Of a stretch of 64,000 nt of DNA, positions 35,777 through 47,348 are shown in pieces. The stretch spans positions 62,001-126,000 of the forward strand of contig JAFUNE010000008.1 in assembly GCA_017473105.1 (NCBI GenBank), in the 5' to 3' direction. How positions within the stretch are numbered: position 1 is the first letter of the stretch; each line of letters begins with the position of its first letter. The notes under the pieces are model-generated. The model saw only the letters and a list, made by a program, of their open reading frames with translations. It was not told the origin of the DNA and did not search any database. A program made the translations under genes and the position numbers. The DNA comes from Bacilli bacterium. GTDB taxonomy: Bacteria > Bacillota_I > Bacilli_A > RF39 > UBA660.

Positions 35777-36937
35777 ATATGTAATCTTTTTAACAAGTTC
35801 CATTTCCTTATCAATAGTTGGTTTTACTAATCTAGCACTTTCAAAATCTTCACGACTAATACCAAGCATATTAATAAGTTCTTCAAAATCACTTTCTTTT
35901 CTACTTGTAGTAAAATTAAATAATTGCTTTAAATATTTCTCTCTATCACTCTTACATAACTCATTCATATTTAAAGATAGATAAATACCAAGAGAATATT
36001 TCATAGCTTCAATCATATTTGCAGTATCACATGGAAAACTTCCATCTTCAAGCATATCCATTTCATTTCCCTCAGGATCAACATATTTTCCATTTGCAGA
36101 AACAACATGTCCTAAATGATCTAAATAAAATGACTCTAAAGCATTAACATTTCTATATTCACTCATCATTCCTCTACCCATAGAATAAGTATCTGCAAGA
36201 ATTACATGAGCATCTTTAGAATAATAATTACAATCTATTAAATATTTTAAAAAACCAATTTCAAAAAAACATGAAGGAACCTCAGTTAAAATATCTTCAG
36301 AAGAAATCAATCTTTTTGATTGAGGAAATAAAAATGTTTCTGAATCAATCGCATGACCAAGTTCATGACATAAAGTAGTTAATGTTAAAATATCATATCT
36401 TCGTCCCTTATCAACTGTAATATATCCATTTTTCAAACAACTTGATTCAATAAAAACACCTGTTGTAGTATTAAGCATTGAAGAACCAAGTTCAATCCTT
36501 CCTTCATCTATATATTTCTTTACAATTTTATAAATTTTATCACCATATATAGAAAAGTATGAAAGTAATAATTCGGTAAAATCTTTTTTACTCATACTGC
36601 TGATTCTAAATGGAGGCAAATAACTAAGATACTCTTTATCATCAAAAATACTCTCAAAACTTTTAAATCCATTTAACATAATATCTTTATTAGTATTATA
36701 AAATTTACATACATTTCTAATAATATTTCTCTCTAAATCTTGAATTATTTTATATACATCTTCAGACATAATCCTGTCTTCAACGAAGGTAGTCTCACCA
36801 TATATATTTTTTAAAATATCATCATAAGAAGCAATAATAATATACTCAAGCGCATAGTTTTTCTTATTATACTTTCTCATTAATAAATGCTCTAACTTAG
36901 CAATATCTTTTCTTAATTGTTCTTCACTTATATTCAT
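35765..36937 (-). CDS. M3-like zinc metallopeptidase (copy 3 of 3)
   Basis: 390 aa. Zinc site His191-Glu-Leu-Gly-His195 (LCHELGHAID) followed 24 residues later by Glu219 in EVPSCFFE, which is the M3B/PepF 'HExGH...EvaStfnE' arrangement. It is much shorter than oligoendopeptidase F (about 600 aa), so only the catalytic core plus a helical N-terminal region is present. No signal peptide, so cytoplasmic. Third gene of three adjacent paralogues, 3 bases after the second. Peptide or small-protein substrates are likely, but the target is unknown. Confidence 0.72.
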   Translation of the reverse strand: MNISEEQLRKDIAKLEHLLMRKYNKKNYALEYIIIASYDDILKNIYGETTFVEDRIMSEDVYKIIQDLERNIIRNVCKFYNTNKDIMLNGFKSFESIFDDKEYLSYLPPFRISSMSKKDFTELLLSYFSIYGDKIYKIVKKYIDEGRIELGSSMLNTTTGVFIESSCLKNGYITVDKGRRYDILTLTTLCHELGHAIDSETFLFPQSKRLISSEDILTEVPSCFFEIGFLKYLIDCNYYSKDAHVILADTYSMGRGMMSEYRNVNALESFYLDHLGHVVSANGKYVDPEGNEMDMLEDGSFPCDTANMIEAMKYSLGIYLSLNMNELCKSDREKYLKQLFNFTTSRKESDFEELINMLGISREDFESARLVKPTIDKEMELVKKITYKHV

Positions 36938-36940
36938 AAT

Positions 36941-38035
36941 CTACTCCTTTATATTATGTTTCCTCTTTAAAAGTTTACTTACTTCATCAAACTCCGTTTC
37001 AAAAGTACAACCATTTATATACTCTATGTCATCTATACCAGCCATACAAATCAAATCAACAAAATTACCCTCGTTACGAGAACAAATAAAATCGTTAAAC
37101 TTCTTCATATATTCAAGATAATCTTTTCCCATAACTTGATTCATACCAATACCTAAAACTCCACCAAGAGCATAAACAAAAGCATTACTATTTTTAATCA
37201 TATCACCTATATCCGTAGAAAACATGTTTCCTTCAGTATAAATATCAACCAGCATACATATCTCATAAAAGGTTTGTTTTATAAACGCAGCTCGATAAAA
37301 TAATGACTCATCACATTCAATTCTATTATCCATTAAATATTTTATAAAAGAATATTCAAAAAACTTTGAAGAAACTTCTTGATAAATATCACTATAATAT
37401 TTTCCCTTTTTTTGTTGAGGATGATAATAAGTACCATAATCAACAGCATGACCAAGTTCATGAATTAATCCAGCAAGTAATTTAATATTATTTTCTTTTT
37501 CCTTAACAACAATATATCCACTCTTAAGCAGTAACGAATTATAAAAAGTTGCATCAGTATTTTTTTCACAAATACCACTTCCTGTTTGAATTCTCGCTTC
37601 ATCAAAGTATCTTTTAACAACATTATAAACTCTGTCACCAAATAAAGAATAAAATCCAAGTATAATATCTTTTACTTCTTTATCTGTAAATTTTTTTTCA
37701 CATGGGTAAAGAGTATAATTAAATATATCAGTATCTATACATAAATTGTAATAATTAGCAAATAATATTTTAAATATCCTCTCATCTTTTCTAACTCTAT
37801 CAAAAAATAATTCAAGACCTTTATTATTTTCTCTAATAATTTTATTTCTTAAATAAGGATGTTTATAAATAATTTTACTACAATTAAAAGCTTGTCCAGT
37901 TAAATCATATAAAATAGTATTGTAAGCAGTTAAAGAACGACTCTCATCACTTTCTCTATCTTTACTTACACCATTATACAAACTACGACCTAATTTCCAA
38001 ACTTCATCAAATAACATAGATACATCAATATCCAT
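36941..38035 (-). CDS. M3-like zinc metallopeptidase (copy 2 of 3)
   Basis: 364 aa. His192-Glu-Leu-Gly-His196 in LIHELGHAVDYG and the downstream Glu in QEVSSKFFEY complete the zinc site. Shares with its neighbours the N-terminal KLGRSLYNGVSKDRES, the VVKRYFDEARIQTG segment and FICSRNEGNFVDLI near the end. No signal peptide. Ten bases separate it from copy 1 and three from copy 3. Its stop codon TAG is part of the ribosome binding site (AAGGAGTAG) of copy 3, so translation is coupled. Confidence 0.72.
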   Translation of the reverse strand: MDIDVSMLFDEVWKLGRSLYNGVSKDRESDESRSLTAYNTILYDLTGQAFNCSKIIYKHPYLRNKIIRENNKGLELFFDRVRKDERIFKILFANYYNLCIDTDIFNYTLYPCEKKFTDKEVKDIILGFYSLFGDRVYNVVKRYFDEARIQTGSGICEKNTDATFYNSLLLKSGYIVVKEKENNIKLLAGLIHELGHAVDYGTYYHPQQKKGKYYSDIYQEVSSKFFEYSFIKYLMDNRIECDESLFYRAAFIKQTFYEICMLVDIYTEGNMFSTDIGDMIKNSNAFVYALGGVLGIGMNQVMGKDYLEYMKKFNDFICSRNEGNFVDLICMAGIDDIEYINGCTFETEFDEVSKLLKRKHNIKE

Positions 38036-38045
38036 AACATCATCC

Positions 38046-39140
38046 CTATTCTTTTATATTATATCTTTTTTTCATTTGTTTTAATGTTAATTCAATATTT
38101 CTATTAAGAATATCACCATTTATAAACTCATTACTATTAATACCCCCATTTTGAAGCAAAGTAACAACATCAGCTTCATTACGAGAAGATATTAAATTCA
38201 TAAAATATTTCATATATCCTTCTCTATCATTTCTAGCAATATCATTCATTGCAAGAGCAACATAATAACCAAGACCATATAAACAAAGTTCTCTAAAATC
38301 TTCACCTATATCAACCCCATCAAGTTTCAAGTTTTCAGTTTTAATCATATTAGAAAGATATAAATTTCTAAAAAACATTTGATTAAAATGATATCCTTTT
38401 AATGCAATAACACCTTTTTCATCTATTTTAGTATCATATAAATAATCCATCATTCCCCAATCAAAAAATGCAGAAGGCACTTCATTAAAAGGATCATCAT
38501 ATACTCTTATTTTCTTTTGTTGAGGATTATAAAATAATTCTTTATCTATAACATGTCCAAATTCATGAGCTAAATATCCAAGTGTTGAAGAATCAAATTT
38601 ATCATGAGTTATACAAACATAACCTTTTTCAAGTAAAACAGAACCAGAATAAAATGCAACTGCACTAAATTCATCATCTTTAAAACCTAATTGAATTCTA
38701 CCCTCATCAAAATATTTTTTTACGATTTTATATATTTTATTACCATACTTTGAAAAATAAGAAAGTAATATATCTTTAGCATCACCTATACTATATCCTC
38801 TTAATTTTCCCCCACAAGTATAATCCATCATTTCAGATTCATTATAAACATGAGCATGATTTGTAAATATATCATCAAACAATTCTTTCTCTAGTAAAAT
38901 TCTTTTATAAAAGTTAACAAGTGATCTTTCATGTTCAGAATTAACGAACTTAACCATATTAGGATACTTTTCCAAAATAATTCCAGTATTTAAACACATA
39001 CCAAGTAAATTATTAATAATAGAATTTAACGCAATAAAAGAAGAATACTCTCTAGCGATTCTATCTTTTGATAATCCATTATATAAAGCATTACCAAGCA
39101 TTCTTGTCTCATCTACCAGTTGTTGCTTATTTATATCCAT
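38046..39140 (-). CDS. M3-like zinc metallopeptidase (copy 1 of 3)
   Basis: 364 aa from the ATG ending at 39140, which has GGGGGAACTT before it. An upstream TTG start is rejected. His192-Glu-Phe-Gly-His196 (LAHEFGHVIDKELF) and Glu in FNEVPSAFFDWG give the M3-type zinc ligands. The same segment order as the other two copies (GNALYNGLSKDRIAR, KKYFDEGRIQLG, LISSRNEADVVTLL) shows tandem duplication. It is the first gene of the three-gene run. No membrane segment. Function unknown beyond peptidase activity. Confidence 0.72.
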   Translation of the reverse strand: MDINKQQLVDETRMLGNALYNGLSKDRIAREYSSFIALNSIINNLLGMCLNTGIILEKYPNMVKFVNSEHERSLVNFYKRILLEKELFDDIFTNHAHVYNESEMMDYTCGGKLRGYSIGDAKDILLSYFSKYGNKIYKIVKKYFDEGRIQLGFKDDEFSAVAFYSGSVLLEKGYVCITHDKFDSSTLGYLAHEFGHVIDKELFYNPQQKKIRVYDDPFNEVPSAFFDWGMMDYLYDTKIDEKGVIALKGYHFNQMFFRNLYLSNMIKTENLKLDGVDIGEDFRELCLYGLGYYVALAMNDIARNDREGYMKYFMNLISSRNEADVVTLLQNGGINSNEFINGDILNRNIELTLKQMKKRYNIKE

Positions 39141-39207
39141 AAGTTCCCCCAAACTATCACGTATCAAAAATTTATTCTACAATAAAATAAATAAAAATAC
39201 AAATAAA

Positions 39208-39232
39208 AAATACTTAGATAAACTAAGTATTT
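39208..39232 (-). terminator. Terminator after serS
   Basis: AAATACTTAG / CTAAGTATTT with a 5-base loop and a following T run on the minus strand. Confidence 0.85.
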
Positions 39233-39237
39233 AATAA

Positions 39238-40527
39238 TTATTTATTTTTAGGTTCAATTTTTTCTTTTCCACCCATATACATTCTTAATGGTTCAGGAAT
39301 ACTAATAGAACCATCTTCATTTAAATTATTTTCTAAAAATGCAATTATAGCTCTAGTAGAAGCAAGAACTGTATTATTAAGTGTATGTAAATAATATGTT
39401 CCATTTTCTCCTTTACAACGAATACCTAAACGTCTAGCTTGAGCATCACCTAAAGTTGAACAAGAACAAACTTCAAAATATTTTTGTTGTCTTGGACTCC
39501 AAGCTTCAATATCACAAGATTTAACTTTTAAATCAGCTAAATCTCCACTACAACATTCAAGTTGTCTTACAGGAATATTTAAACTTCTAAATAGTTCAAC
39601 GCTATATCTCCACATTTTTTCATACCATTCCATAGAATCTTCAGGTTTACAAAGAACAACCATTTCTTGTTTTTCAAATTGATGTACTCTGTATATACCT
39701 CTTTCTTCTATTCCATGAGCACCAACTTCTTTTCTAAAACATGGACTATAAGATGTCATTTTTATAGGTAAAGCATCTTCATTAATAATTTGATCTTTAA
39801 ATTTACCAATCATTGAGTGTTCACTAGTACCAATTAAATATAAATCTTCACCTTCAATTTTATACATCATAGCATTCATCTCAGCAAAAGACATAACACC
39901 AGTAACAACATCACTTCTAATCATGAATGGTGGAATACAATAAGTAAATCCCTTATCAATCATAAAATCTCTTGCATAAGAAATCATAGCAGAACAAAGT
40001 CTTGCAGCATCTCCACATAAATAGTAAAATCCATTTCCACTAGTTCTACCAGCAGAATCCTTATCAAGTCCATCAAAACTATTTAAAATGTCAGCATGAT
40101 ATGGAATTTCAAATTCAGGAACTTTGTTTTCACCAAATTTCTCAAGTTCAACATTCTCTTCATCATTCTTTCCAATAGGTACAGAATCATCAATTATATT
40201 AGGAATAACCATCATAATCTTTTTAATTTTTTCTTCAAGTTCAATTTCTCTTTCTTCTAGAGAAACGATTTCACTTTGCATCTCACCTATTTTTTTCTTA
40301 ATCTCTTCTACTTCATCAAGTTTTTTATCTCTCATAAGAATACCAATTTGAGAACTCAATTTATTTTTTTCACTTCTTAAATTGTCACCCTTACTCTTAC
40401 ATTCACGATATTCAATATCATATTCATATACTTCATCAACTAACGATAGTTTATCATCCTGAAATTTCTTTTTAATATTTTCTTTTACGATATCTCTGTT
40501 TTCTCTTATTATTTTAATATCTATCAT
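39238..40527 (-). CDS. serS: Seryl-tRNA synthetase
   Basis: 429 aa class II synthetase. The start is the ATG ending at 40527, with AGAGGTG six bases before it; an in-frame ATG three codons earlier is less well placed. The N-terminal long coiled-coil arm (about residues 30-105) binds the tRNA-Ser variable arm. Motif 2 FRKEVGAHGIEERGIYRVHQFEKQE (in two parts with the TSYSPCFR lead-in) and motif 3 (NNTVLASTRAIIAFLENN) are intact. No T-box leader is visible in the short upstream region, unlike valS. Confidence 0.97.
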   Translation of the reverse strand: MIDIKIIRENRDIVKENIKKKFQDDKLSLVDEVYEYDIEYRECKSKGDNLRSEKNKLSSQIGILMRDKKLDEVEEIKKKIGEMQSEIVSLEEREIELEEKIKKIMMVIPNIIDDSVPIGKNDEENVELEKFGENKVPEFEIPYHADILNSFDGLDKDSAGRTSGNGFYYLCGDAARLCSAMISYARDFMIDKGFTYCIPPFMIRSDVVTGVMSFAEMNAMMYKIEGEDLYLIGTSEHSMIGKFKDQIINEDALPIKMTSYSPCFRKEVGAHGIEERGIYRVHQFEKQEMVVLCKPEDSMEWYEKMWRYSVELFRSLNIPVRQLECCSGDLADLKVKSCDIEAWSPRQQKYFEVCSCSTLGDAQARRLGIRCKGENGTYYLHTLNNTVLASTRAIIAFLENNLNEDGSISIPEPLRMYMGGKEKIEPKNK

Positions 40528-40572
40528 ATTAGTCACCTCTTGCTTATAATAATAACACTATTTTAAAAAAAT

Positions 40573-40596
40573 AAAAAGAGAAAAAATCTCTTTTTT
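40573..40596 (-). terminator. Terminator after the tiny membrane-protein genes
   Basis: AAAAAGAGA / TCTCTTTTT and a T run, 6 bases past the stop codon of the first tiny gene on the minus strand. Confidence 0.75.
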
Positions 40597-40601
40597 ATAC
40601 T

Positions 40602-40700
40602 CTACCATCCCCCAAAACCAAATATTATAGCTAGAAGGATAAATAAAATTAAAATAATAAAGAAAGTATTAGTACCACTATTAGGACAACAACCCATCAT
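40602..40700 (-). CDS. Tiny membrane protein, YjcZ/tiny_TM_bacill-like
   Basis: A 32-residue reading frame: MMGCCPNSGTNT then a single hydrophobic helix ending FGFGGW. Ribosome binding site GGAGGTGGTTAT precedes the ATG. Composition and layout (short Cys/Gly head, one transmembrane helix of the FxxILxLFILLxII type) match the YjcZ-like tiny membrane proteins found in Bacilli, sometimes expressed in sporulation. It is paired with a second tiny gene 16 bases upstream. Role unknown. Confidence 0.7.
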   Translation of the reverse strand: MMGCCPNSGTNTFFIILILFILLAIIFGFGGW

Positions 40701-40716
40701 ATAACCACCTCCTTTT

Positions 40717-40836
40717 TTATATAAAAGCACCGAGTATGATTACAAGTAATATAAACAATACTAAAGCAAAAGCAGCACCACCTACACCACCAGTATTATT
40801 TCCAATAATGTTATTACAACCACATCCTGTATTCAT
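40717..40836 (-). CDS. Tiny membrane protein, YjcZ/tiny_TM_bacill-like (second copy)
   Basis: 39 residues: MNTGCGCNNIIGNNTGGVGG then AAFALVLFILLVIILGAFI. The FALVLFILLVII helix is the signature of the tiny_TM_bacill/YjcZ family. GGAGGAATGTTT precedes the ATG. It lies upstream of the first copy in a two-gene unit ending at a terminator. The Cys and Gly residues in the head are conserved in character between the two copies, although the sequences are only loosely similar. Confidence 0.75.
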   Translation of the reverse strand: MNTGCGCNNIIGNNTGGVGGAAFALVLFILLVIILGAFI

Positions 40837-40906
40837 AAACATTCCTCCTTTTTTATATTTACACTTTATAGTATGAAATAACTTAGGTTTTGTGTATGCT
40901 ATTTAC

Positions 40907-40935
40907 TTGTATTTTAAAAATTTATTTGCTATCAT
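40907..40935 (+). promoter_or_regulatory. Promoter of prsA
   Basis: TTGTAT (40907-40912), 17-base spacer, TATCAT (40930-40935), about 10 bases before TTAGGAGG. Confidence 0.6.
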
Positions 40936-40955
40936 AGTAAGAGTTAGGAGGACTT

Positions 40956-41939
40956 ATGAAGAAAAAAATACTATTAGTAATATGTGCTATGTTATTAATT
41001 ACAGGTTGTAAAAAAGACGTTAAATTAGTTAACGGTGAAAATGCAGTAGTAACTTTTAAAGAAGGTGGAATTAGTTCAAATGAATTATATGATGCTTTAA
41101 AAGAAACTCAAGGTGCAGAAAAAATAATGAATTTAATAGATACATTCTTATTAGATAAATTATATGATGAAACTGATGAAGAAAAGAAATACATTTCTCA
41201 AAATGTAAAAACTATTAAACAAGCTGCAGAAGATATGGGAATCGACTATGAAACATATTTAAACTACTATTATGGTGTAGCTACTGAAGAATCATTCGAA
41301 GATTATTTAAGATTAAGTTTTAGAAGAGACCAATGGACATTAGAATATGCTAAAGAAAATGTAACAGAAAAACAAATTAATGAATACTATGAAACTGAAG
41401 TATATGGTGACGTTGAAGCATCTCATATATTAATTACAGTTGACACTAAAAAAGATGCAACTGACGATGAAATTAAAAAAGCTGAAAATGATGCTTTAGA
41501 AAAAGCAAAAGAAGTTATTAAAAAATTAAACGACGGTGGAGACTTCGCAACTCTTGCAAAAGAATATTCAAAAGATTCTCTTACAAGTGAAAACGGAGGA
41601 ACACTTGGAAAAGTTAATGATGAAGATATCGCTGATGAAGTATTAGATTCACTAAGAACTATGAAAGATGGAAGTTATTCATCTTCTCCAATTAAAGCTT
41701 CAGATGGATATCATATTGTATATAGAAAAAGCCAAGACGCAAAACCTGAATTAAAAGAAGACTTAACAGCTGAAATAAAAGAAACAATAGCACAAGAGAC
41801 AGCATCAAAAGCATCATTCCAATTAAAAGCTCTTAAAGAATTAAGAGAAAAAAATGAAATGACTTTTGTTGATACTAAATTAAAAGATGATTTTGATGTA
41901 TTAGTAAGTCAATATGAATCTCAATATGCAAATCAATAA
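40956..41939 (+). CDS. prsA: PrsA-like lipoprotein foldase (parvulin peptidyl-prolyl isomerase)
   Basis: 327 aa. Lipoprotein signal peptide MKKKILLVICAMLLITGC with the lipidated Cys18. Helical SurA-like N-terminal domain, then the parvulin domain (about 150-255): EASHILITVDTK, DFATLAKEYSKDSLTSENGG and PIKASDGYHIVYR. A C-terminal helical domain completes the PrsA layout. It folds secreted proteins at the outer face of the membrane. The start has TTAGGAGG. The gene is monocistronic, with its own promoter and a bidirectional terminator shared with recX. Confidence 0.93.
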   Translation: MKKKILLVICAMLLITGCKKDVKLVNGENAVVTFKEGGISSNELYDALKETQGAEKIMNLIDTFLLDKLYDETDEEKKYISQNVKTIKQAAEDMGIDYETYLNYYYGVATEESFEDYLRLSFRRDQWTLEYAKENVTEKQINEYYETEVYGDVEASHILITVDTKKDATDDEIKKAENDALEKAKEVIKKLNDGGDFATLAKEYSKDSLTSENGGTLGKVNDEDIADEVLDSLRTMKDGSYSSSPIKASDGYHIVYRKSQDAKPELKEDLTAEIKETIAQETASKASFQLKALKELREKNEMTFVDTKLKDDFDVLVSQYESQYANQ

Positions 41940-41948
41940 AAATAAATA

Positions 41949-41976
41949 AAAACACATTTATAAAATGTGTTTTTTA
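41949..41976. terminator. Bidirectional terminator between prsA and recX
   Basis: AAAACACATTT / AAATGTGTTTT with a 3-base loop and T runs on both strands. Confidence 0.85.
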
Positions 41977-42711
41977 TTCATCTAATTTTGATTTAATTTC
42001 TTCATAAGTATAACCTTTTCTAAGTAAAGAATTAATAATTTTATTTTTATCACTATACTTTCTTTTTAATTTAGATAACTCTTTATCAAGAGAATTAGAT
42101 TCATATTCAATAGATGATAAATATTCATCAATCATATCACTACTATAACCCATATTATATAAATCATTTTTCATTTTATTAATAAACATAAAATAACTCT
42201 TACTCTTCATTAAAGATTTCTTTTTATTAATAATTTTAATAATCTTCTCTTTCCATATATCATCATCAAATGTATTTAAATAATCATCTATTTCATTTTC
42301 ATTAAAATCAAGTTCAACTAAACTCTTTCTAATTTTTAAAGGACCATCTAAACTAAGATTAACCTTATCATTAATAAACGCAACAATATATGACTTATTA
42401 TTAAGTAAATTTTGACTATCTAACTTATCAAGCGCATAATTAATTTCATTATCATTAAACTCTTTTTTACTTAAATATTTAATAATTTCTTTTCTATTTC
42501 GCATTTTAACTTCAATATAACCAAGAGCCAAATCATATGCTTCATAATATTTATTCTCTAATATAACTTCATCTAGTAAATCAACATCCATATCCTTTTT
42601 TATTAACAAATCATATTTTAAAATTATATCTTCAAATAAAATTATCTCTGAATTATCAAAATATATCTTATACTTATTTTTACCAACTTTTTTAAACTTA
42701 TTAATCTTCAT
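41974..42711 (-). CDS. recX: RecX-like regulator of RecA
   Basis: 245 aa helical protein. The three-helix repeats of RecX are visible: AYDLALGYIEVKMRNRKEIIKYLSKKEF, LNNKSYIVAFINDKVNLSLDGPLKIRKSL, and ending LLRKGYTYEEIKSKL. An N-terminal beta segment (KINKFKKVGKNKYKIYFDN) matches the Bacillus form. RecX modulates RecA filaments. No recA in the window. No clear ribosome binding site is seen in front of the ATG, only AT-rich sequence after a terminator. Confidence 0.85.
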   Translation of the reverse strand: MKINKFKKVGKNKYKIYFDNSEIILFEDIILKYDLLIKKDMDVDLLDEVILENKYYEAYDLALGYIEVKMRNRKEIIKYLSKKEFNDNEINYALDKLDSQNLLNNKSYIVAFINDKVNLSLDGPLKIRKSLVELDFNENEIDDYLNTFDDDIWKEKIIKIINKKKSLMKSKSYFMFINKMKNDLYNMGYSSDMIDEYLSSIEYESNSLDKELSKLKRKYSDKNKIINSLLRKGYTYEEIKSKLDE

Positions 42712-42737
42712 AAAAATATATTAACACTTTTTATAAC

Positions 42738-42762
42738 AAAAAAAAAGAAGTAAAAACTTCTT
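42738..42762 (-). terminator. Terminator upstream of recX
   Basis: AAGAAGT / ACTTCTT hairpin followed by nine T on the minus strand. It does not follow any protein gene, so it ends a non-coding transcript. Confidence 0.75.
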
Positions 42763-42895
42763 AAAATTTATTAGTAAAATATAAAAAAACTATATAAAAC
42801 TAATAAACACAGCTAATTGGTGTATATCACCTAGCCAACACTCTTTTTCCCTTTTTAGAGTTGTTACATTTTTTGTACTTCCTCTATTTTAATAT
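42738..42895 (-). ncRNA. Candidate small RNA between the 182-aa gene and recX
   Basis: This stretch of about 155 bases has no open reading frame, and the only AUG near a GAGGAAG site is followed at once by a stop. It holds two good hairpins in series on the minus strand: ACTCT...AGAGT around an A/G-rich loop with an outer AAC/GTT (about 42837-42866), and GGCTA-GGTG-ATATA-CACC-TAGCT (about 42813-42838). It then ends in a strong intrinsic terminator. A -10-like TAAAAT lies at its upstream edge. It does not match the signatures of tmRNA, SRP RNA or RNase P RNA that I can recall. Confidence 0.4.
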
Positions 42896-42959
42896 TAACA
42901 CATAAAATTTAACTATGTATACTTAGTGTATATAGTTTACAAAAAAGAGTGTAAATAAA

Positions 42960-42981
42960 AAGATAGGATAAAACCTATCTT
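42960..42981 (-). terminator. Terminator after the 182-aa orphan
   Basis: AAGATAGG / CCTATCTT with a 6-base loop and TTTATTT on the minus strand; the stop codon is in the stem. Confidence 0.85.
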
Positions 42982-43523
42982 AATCTTCTTGATAATTGTC
43001 TTAAATTCTTTTGAACTTGTTTATCTTGCATATGAATATCATTTTTATAATTTCTAGCAGCAACCTTAGCATCAGTAAAGAAATCAACAACATTACCTAC
43101 ATAATTTTGTTTTAAATCTAAAGCTTCACTAGTACGTTTTTCATTTTCTTTTTCATCACTAGTTAAAACTGGTTTAAAAGAACAATAAAATCCAGAAGCT
43201 TTTTGTTGAGGTAATACAGCATCTTGTAATAAAATTTCACCATAAGTTCTAAGTTCTAATTTATTTGAATAAACTTTAACAATAGCACCCTTATCTTCTC
43301 TAGGTATTATTTTTAAAACAAATTTAGTACCAGTAACTTGTTCTCTTATATTAATTCTTCCCTTTAATTTCTTTTGTTTAGCAACAAATATTAATCTATT
43401 ATAATAAGGATCACTAACATCAAATGCTTCTGCTCTAGTTAATTTGATATCTCCTTCTCTTGAAATTCTTTCATATAATTTAAAACATTCTGGTTGTAAT
43501 TGAAAATACATCTTCTTTGCCAT
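42975..43523 (-). CDS. Conserved-looking basic protein of unknown function
   Basis: 182 aa, basic (ends KNLRQLSRRLR), with no signal peptide or membrane helix. The first 110 residues look like a beta-rich domain (GTKFVLKIIPRED, IVKVYSNKLELRTYGEILLQD) and the last 60 are helical. The start has AAAAAGGGGG. It has a near-consensus promoter and its own terminator, so it is likely well expressed. A DNA- or RNA-binding role is suggested only by its charge. I do not recognise the family. Confidence 0.6.
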   Translation of the reverse strand: MAKKMYFQLQPECFKLYERISREGDIKLTRAEAFDVSDPYYNRLIFVAKQKKLKGRINIREQVTGTKFVLKIIPREDKGAIVKVYSNKLELRTYGEILLQDAVLPQQKASGFYCSFKPVLTSDEKENEKRTSEALDLKQNYVGNVVDFFTDAKVAARNYKNDIHMQDKQVQKNLRQLSRRLR

Positions 43524-43554
43524 ATTTAAAACCCCCTTTTTAAATGACGAGTAG

Positions 43555-43583
43555 ATTATACCACAAAATGCCTAAAAAGTCAA
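43555..43583 (-). promoter_or_regulatory. Near-consensus promoter of the 182-aa gene
   Basis: Minus-strand TTGACT (43578-43583), 17-base spacer, TATAAT (43555-43560), with TGG directly before the -10. Confidence 0.85.
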
Positions 43584-43663
43584 ATCAAAGCCCTATTTAT
43601 AGCCTTAAATTAGATAATTTATTTAATATTTTTAAAAAAAACTTTAAAAAAGAACAACAAATA

Positions 43664-43672
43664 TGTTATAAT
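43664..43672 (+). promoter_or_regulatory. Extended -10 promoter of tRNA-Leu
   Basis: TGTTATAAT at 43664-43672, 10 bases before the mature tRNA 5' end, so transcription starts almost at the tRNA. Confidence 0.65.
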
Positions 43673-43682
43673 TAACGTACAT

Positions 43683-43769
43683 GCAAGAGTGGCGGAACTG
43701 GTAGACGCAGCAGACTCAAAATCTGCCGGTAGTAATACCTTGTGGGTTCGATTCCCATCTCTTGCACCA
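43683..43769 (+). tRNA. tRNA-Leu (anticodon CAA)
   Basis: 87 nt including an encoded CCA. The acceptor stem GCAAGAG pairs with CTCTTGC, the D-arm has GGCGGAACTGGTAGACGC, and the anticodon stem CAGA/TCTG holds loop CTCAAAA (anticodon CAA, reading UUG). A long class II variable arm and the T-loop GGTTCGATTCC are present. The 3' end abuts the left end of the mobilizable element. Confidence 0.97.
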
Positions 43770-43781
43770 GATTGATAGGAA

Positions 43782-43798
43782 ACTCGAACTTTTCGAGT
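43782..43798. repeat. Putative left attachment site (attL) inverted repeat
   Basis: ACTCGAA-CTT-TTCGAGT, 7-bp arms around a 3-base centre, 11 bases after GCACCAG at the tRNA end. The same layout recurs at 47960-47976 at the other end of the element. Confidence 0.55.
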
Positions 43799-43811
43799 AG
43801 TAATAAATATT

Positions 43812-43839
43812 AACTAGAAGTACCGTCTAGTTTTTTTGT
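43812..43839 (+). terminator. Terminator after tRNA-Leu
   Basis: AACTAGA / TCTAGTT with a 7-base loop followed by a T run. Confidence 0.85.
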
Positions 43840-43865
43840 TATTATGAGGAAAGTGAGGAGTTTTA

Positions 43866-44132
43866 ATGGATGTTGTAAAAACATTAGAAGTTGAAAAGGA
43901 AGTTTTAAAAAGAATTGATATGATATGCAGATTTGCTTGTTATAAGTATTCTATTAAACAAGGAAGTATAATTAATATTAAAGGAAGTAATATTGCTTAT
44001 GTAAGTCCACATATTATAACAATCAAGGAGAATAATTATTTAATATTTAATGGAAGTGATAAAGTTTTTATAAATGATTATTCTAAATGTATTAAATTAA
44101 AAGATATGGAAGTTCATATTAAAAACAATTAA
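43866..44132 (+). CDS. Small protein at the left end of the mobile element
   Basis: 88 aa, unrecognised. GAGGAAAGTGAGGAG precedes the ATG. The N-terminal half (KTLEVEKEVLKRIDMICRFA) is helical and the second half beta-rich, without a visible helix-turn-helix. Position next to the recombinase on the same strand suggests an accessory (excision- or control-type) protein of the element, but size and sequence give no direct support. Confidence 0.5.
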   Translation: MDVVKTLEVEKEVLKRIDMICRFACYKYSIKQGSIINIKGSNIAYVSPHIITIKENNYLIFNGSDKVFINDYSKCIKLKDMEVHIKNN

Positions 44133-44147
44133 ATGTTTTTAAACTAG

Positions 44148-47307
<3,160 letters not shown>

Positions 47308-47348
47308 TCGTATTCTATGTTTATACTAAATTTTTGATAATTTAGAAA

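Noticed and set aside
36941..38035. Treating the three M3-like genes as pseudogene fragments of one oligoendopeptidase
   Set aside because: Each copy has its own full zinc site, ribosome binding site and the same start-to-end segment order, so they are complete paralogues.
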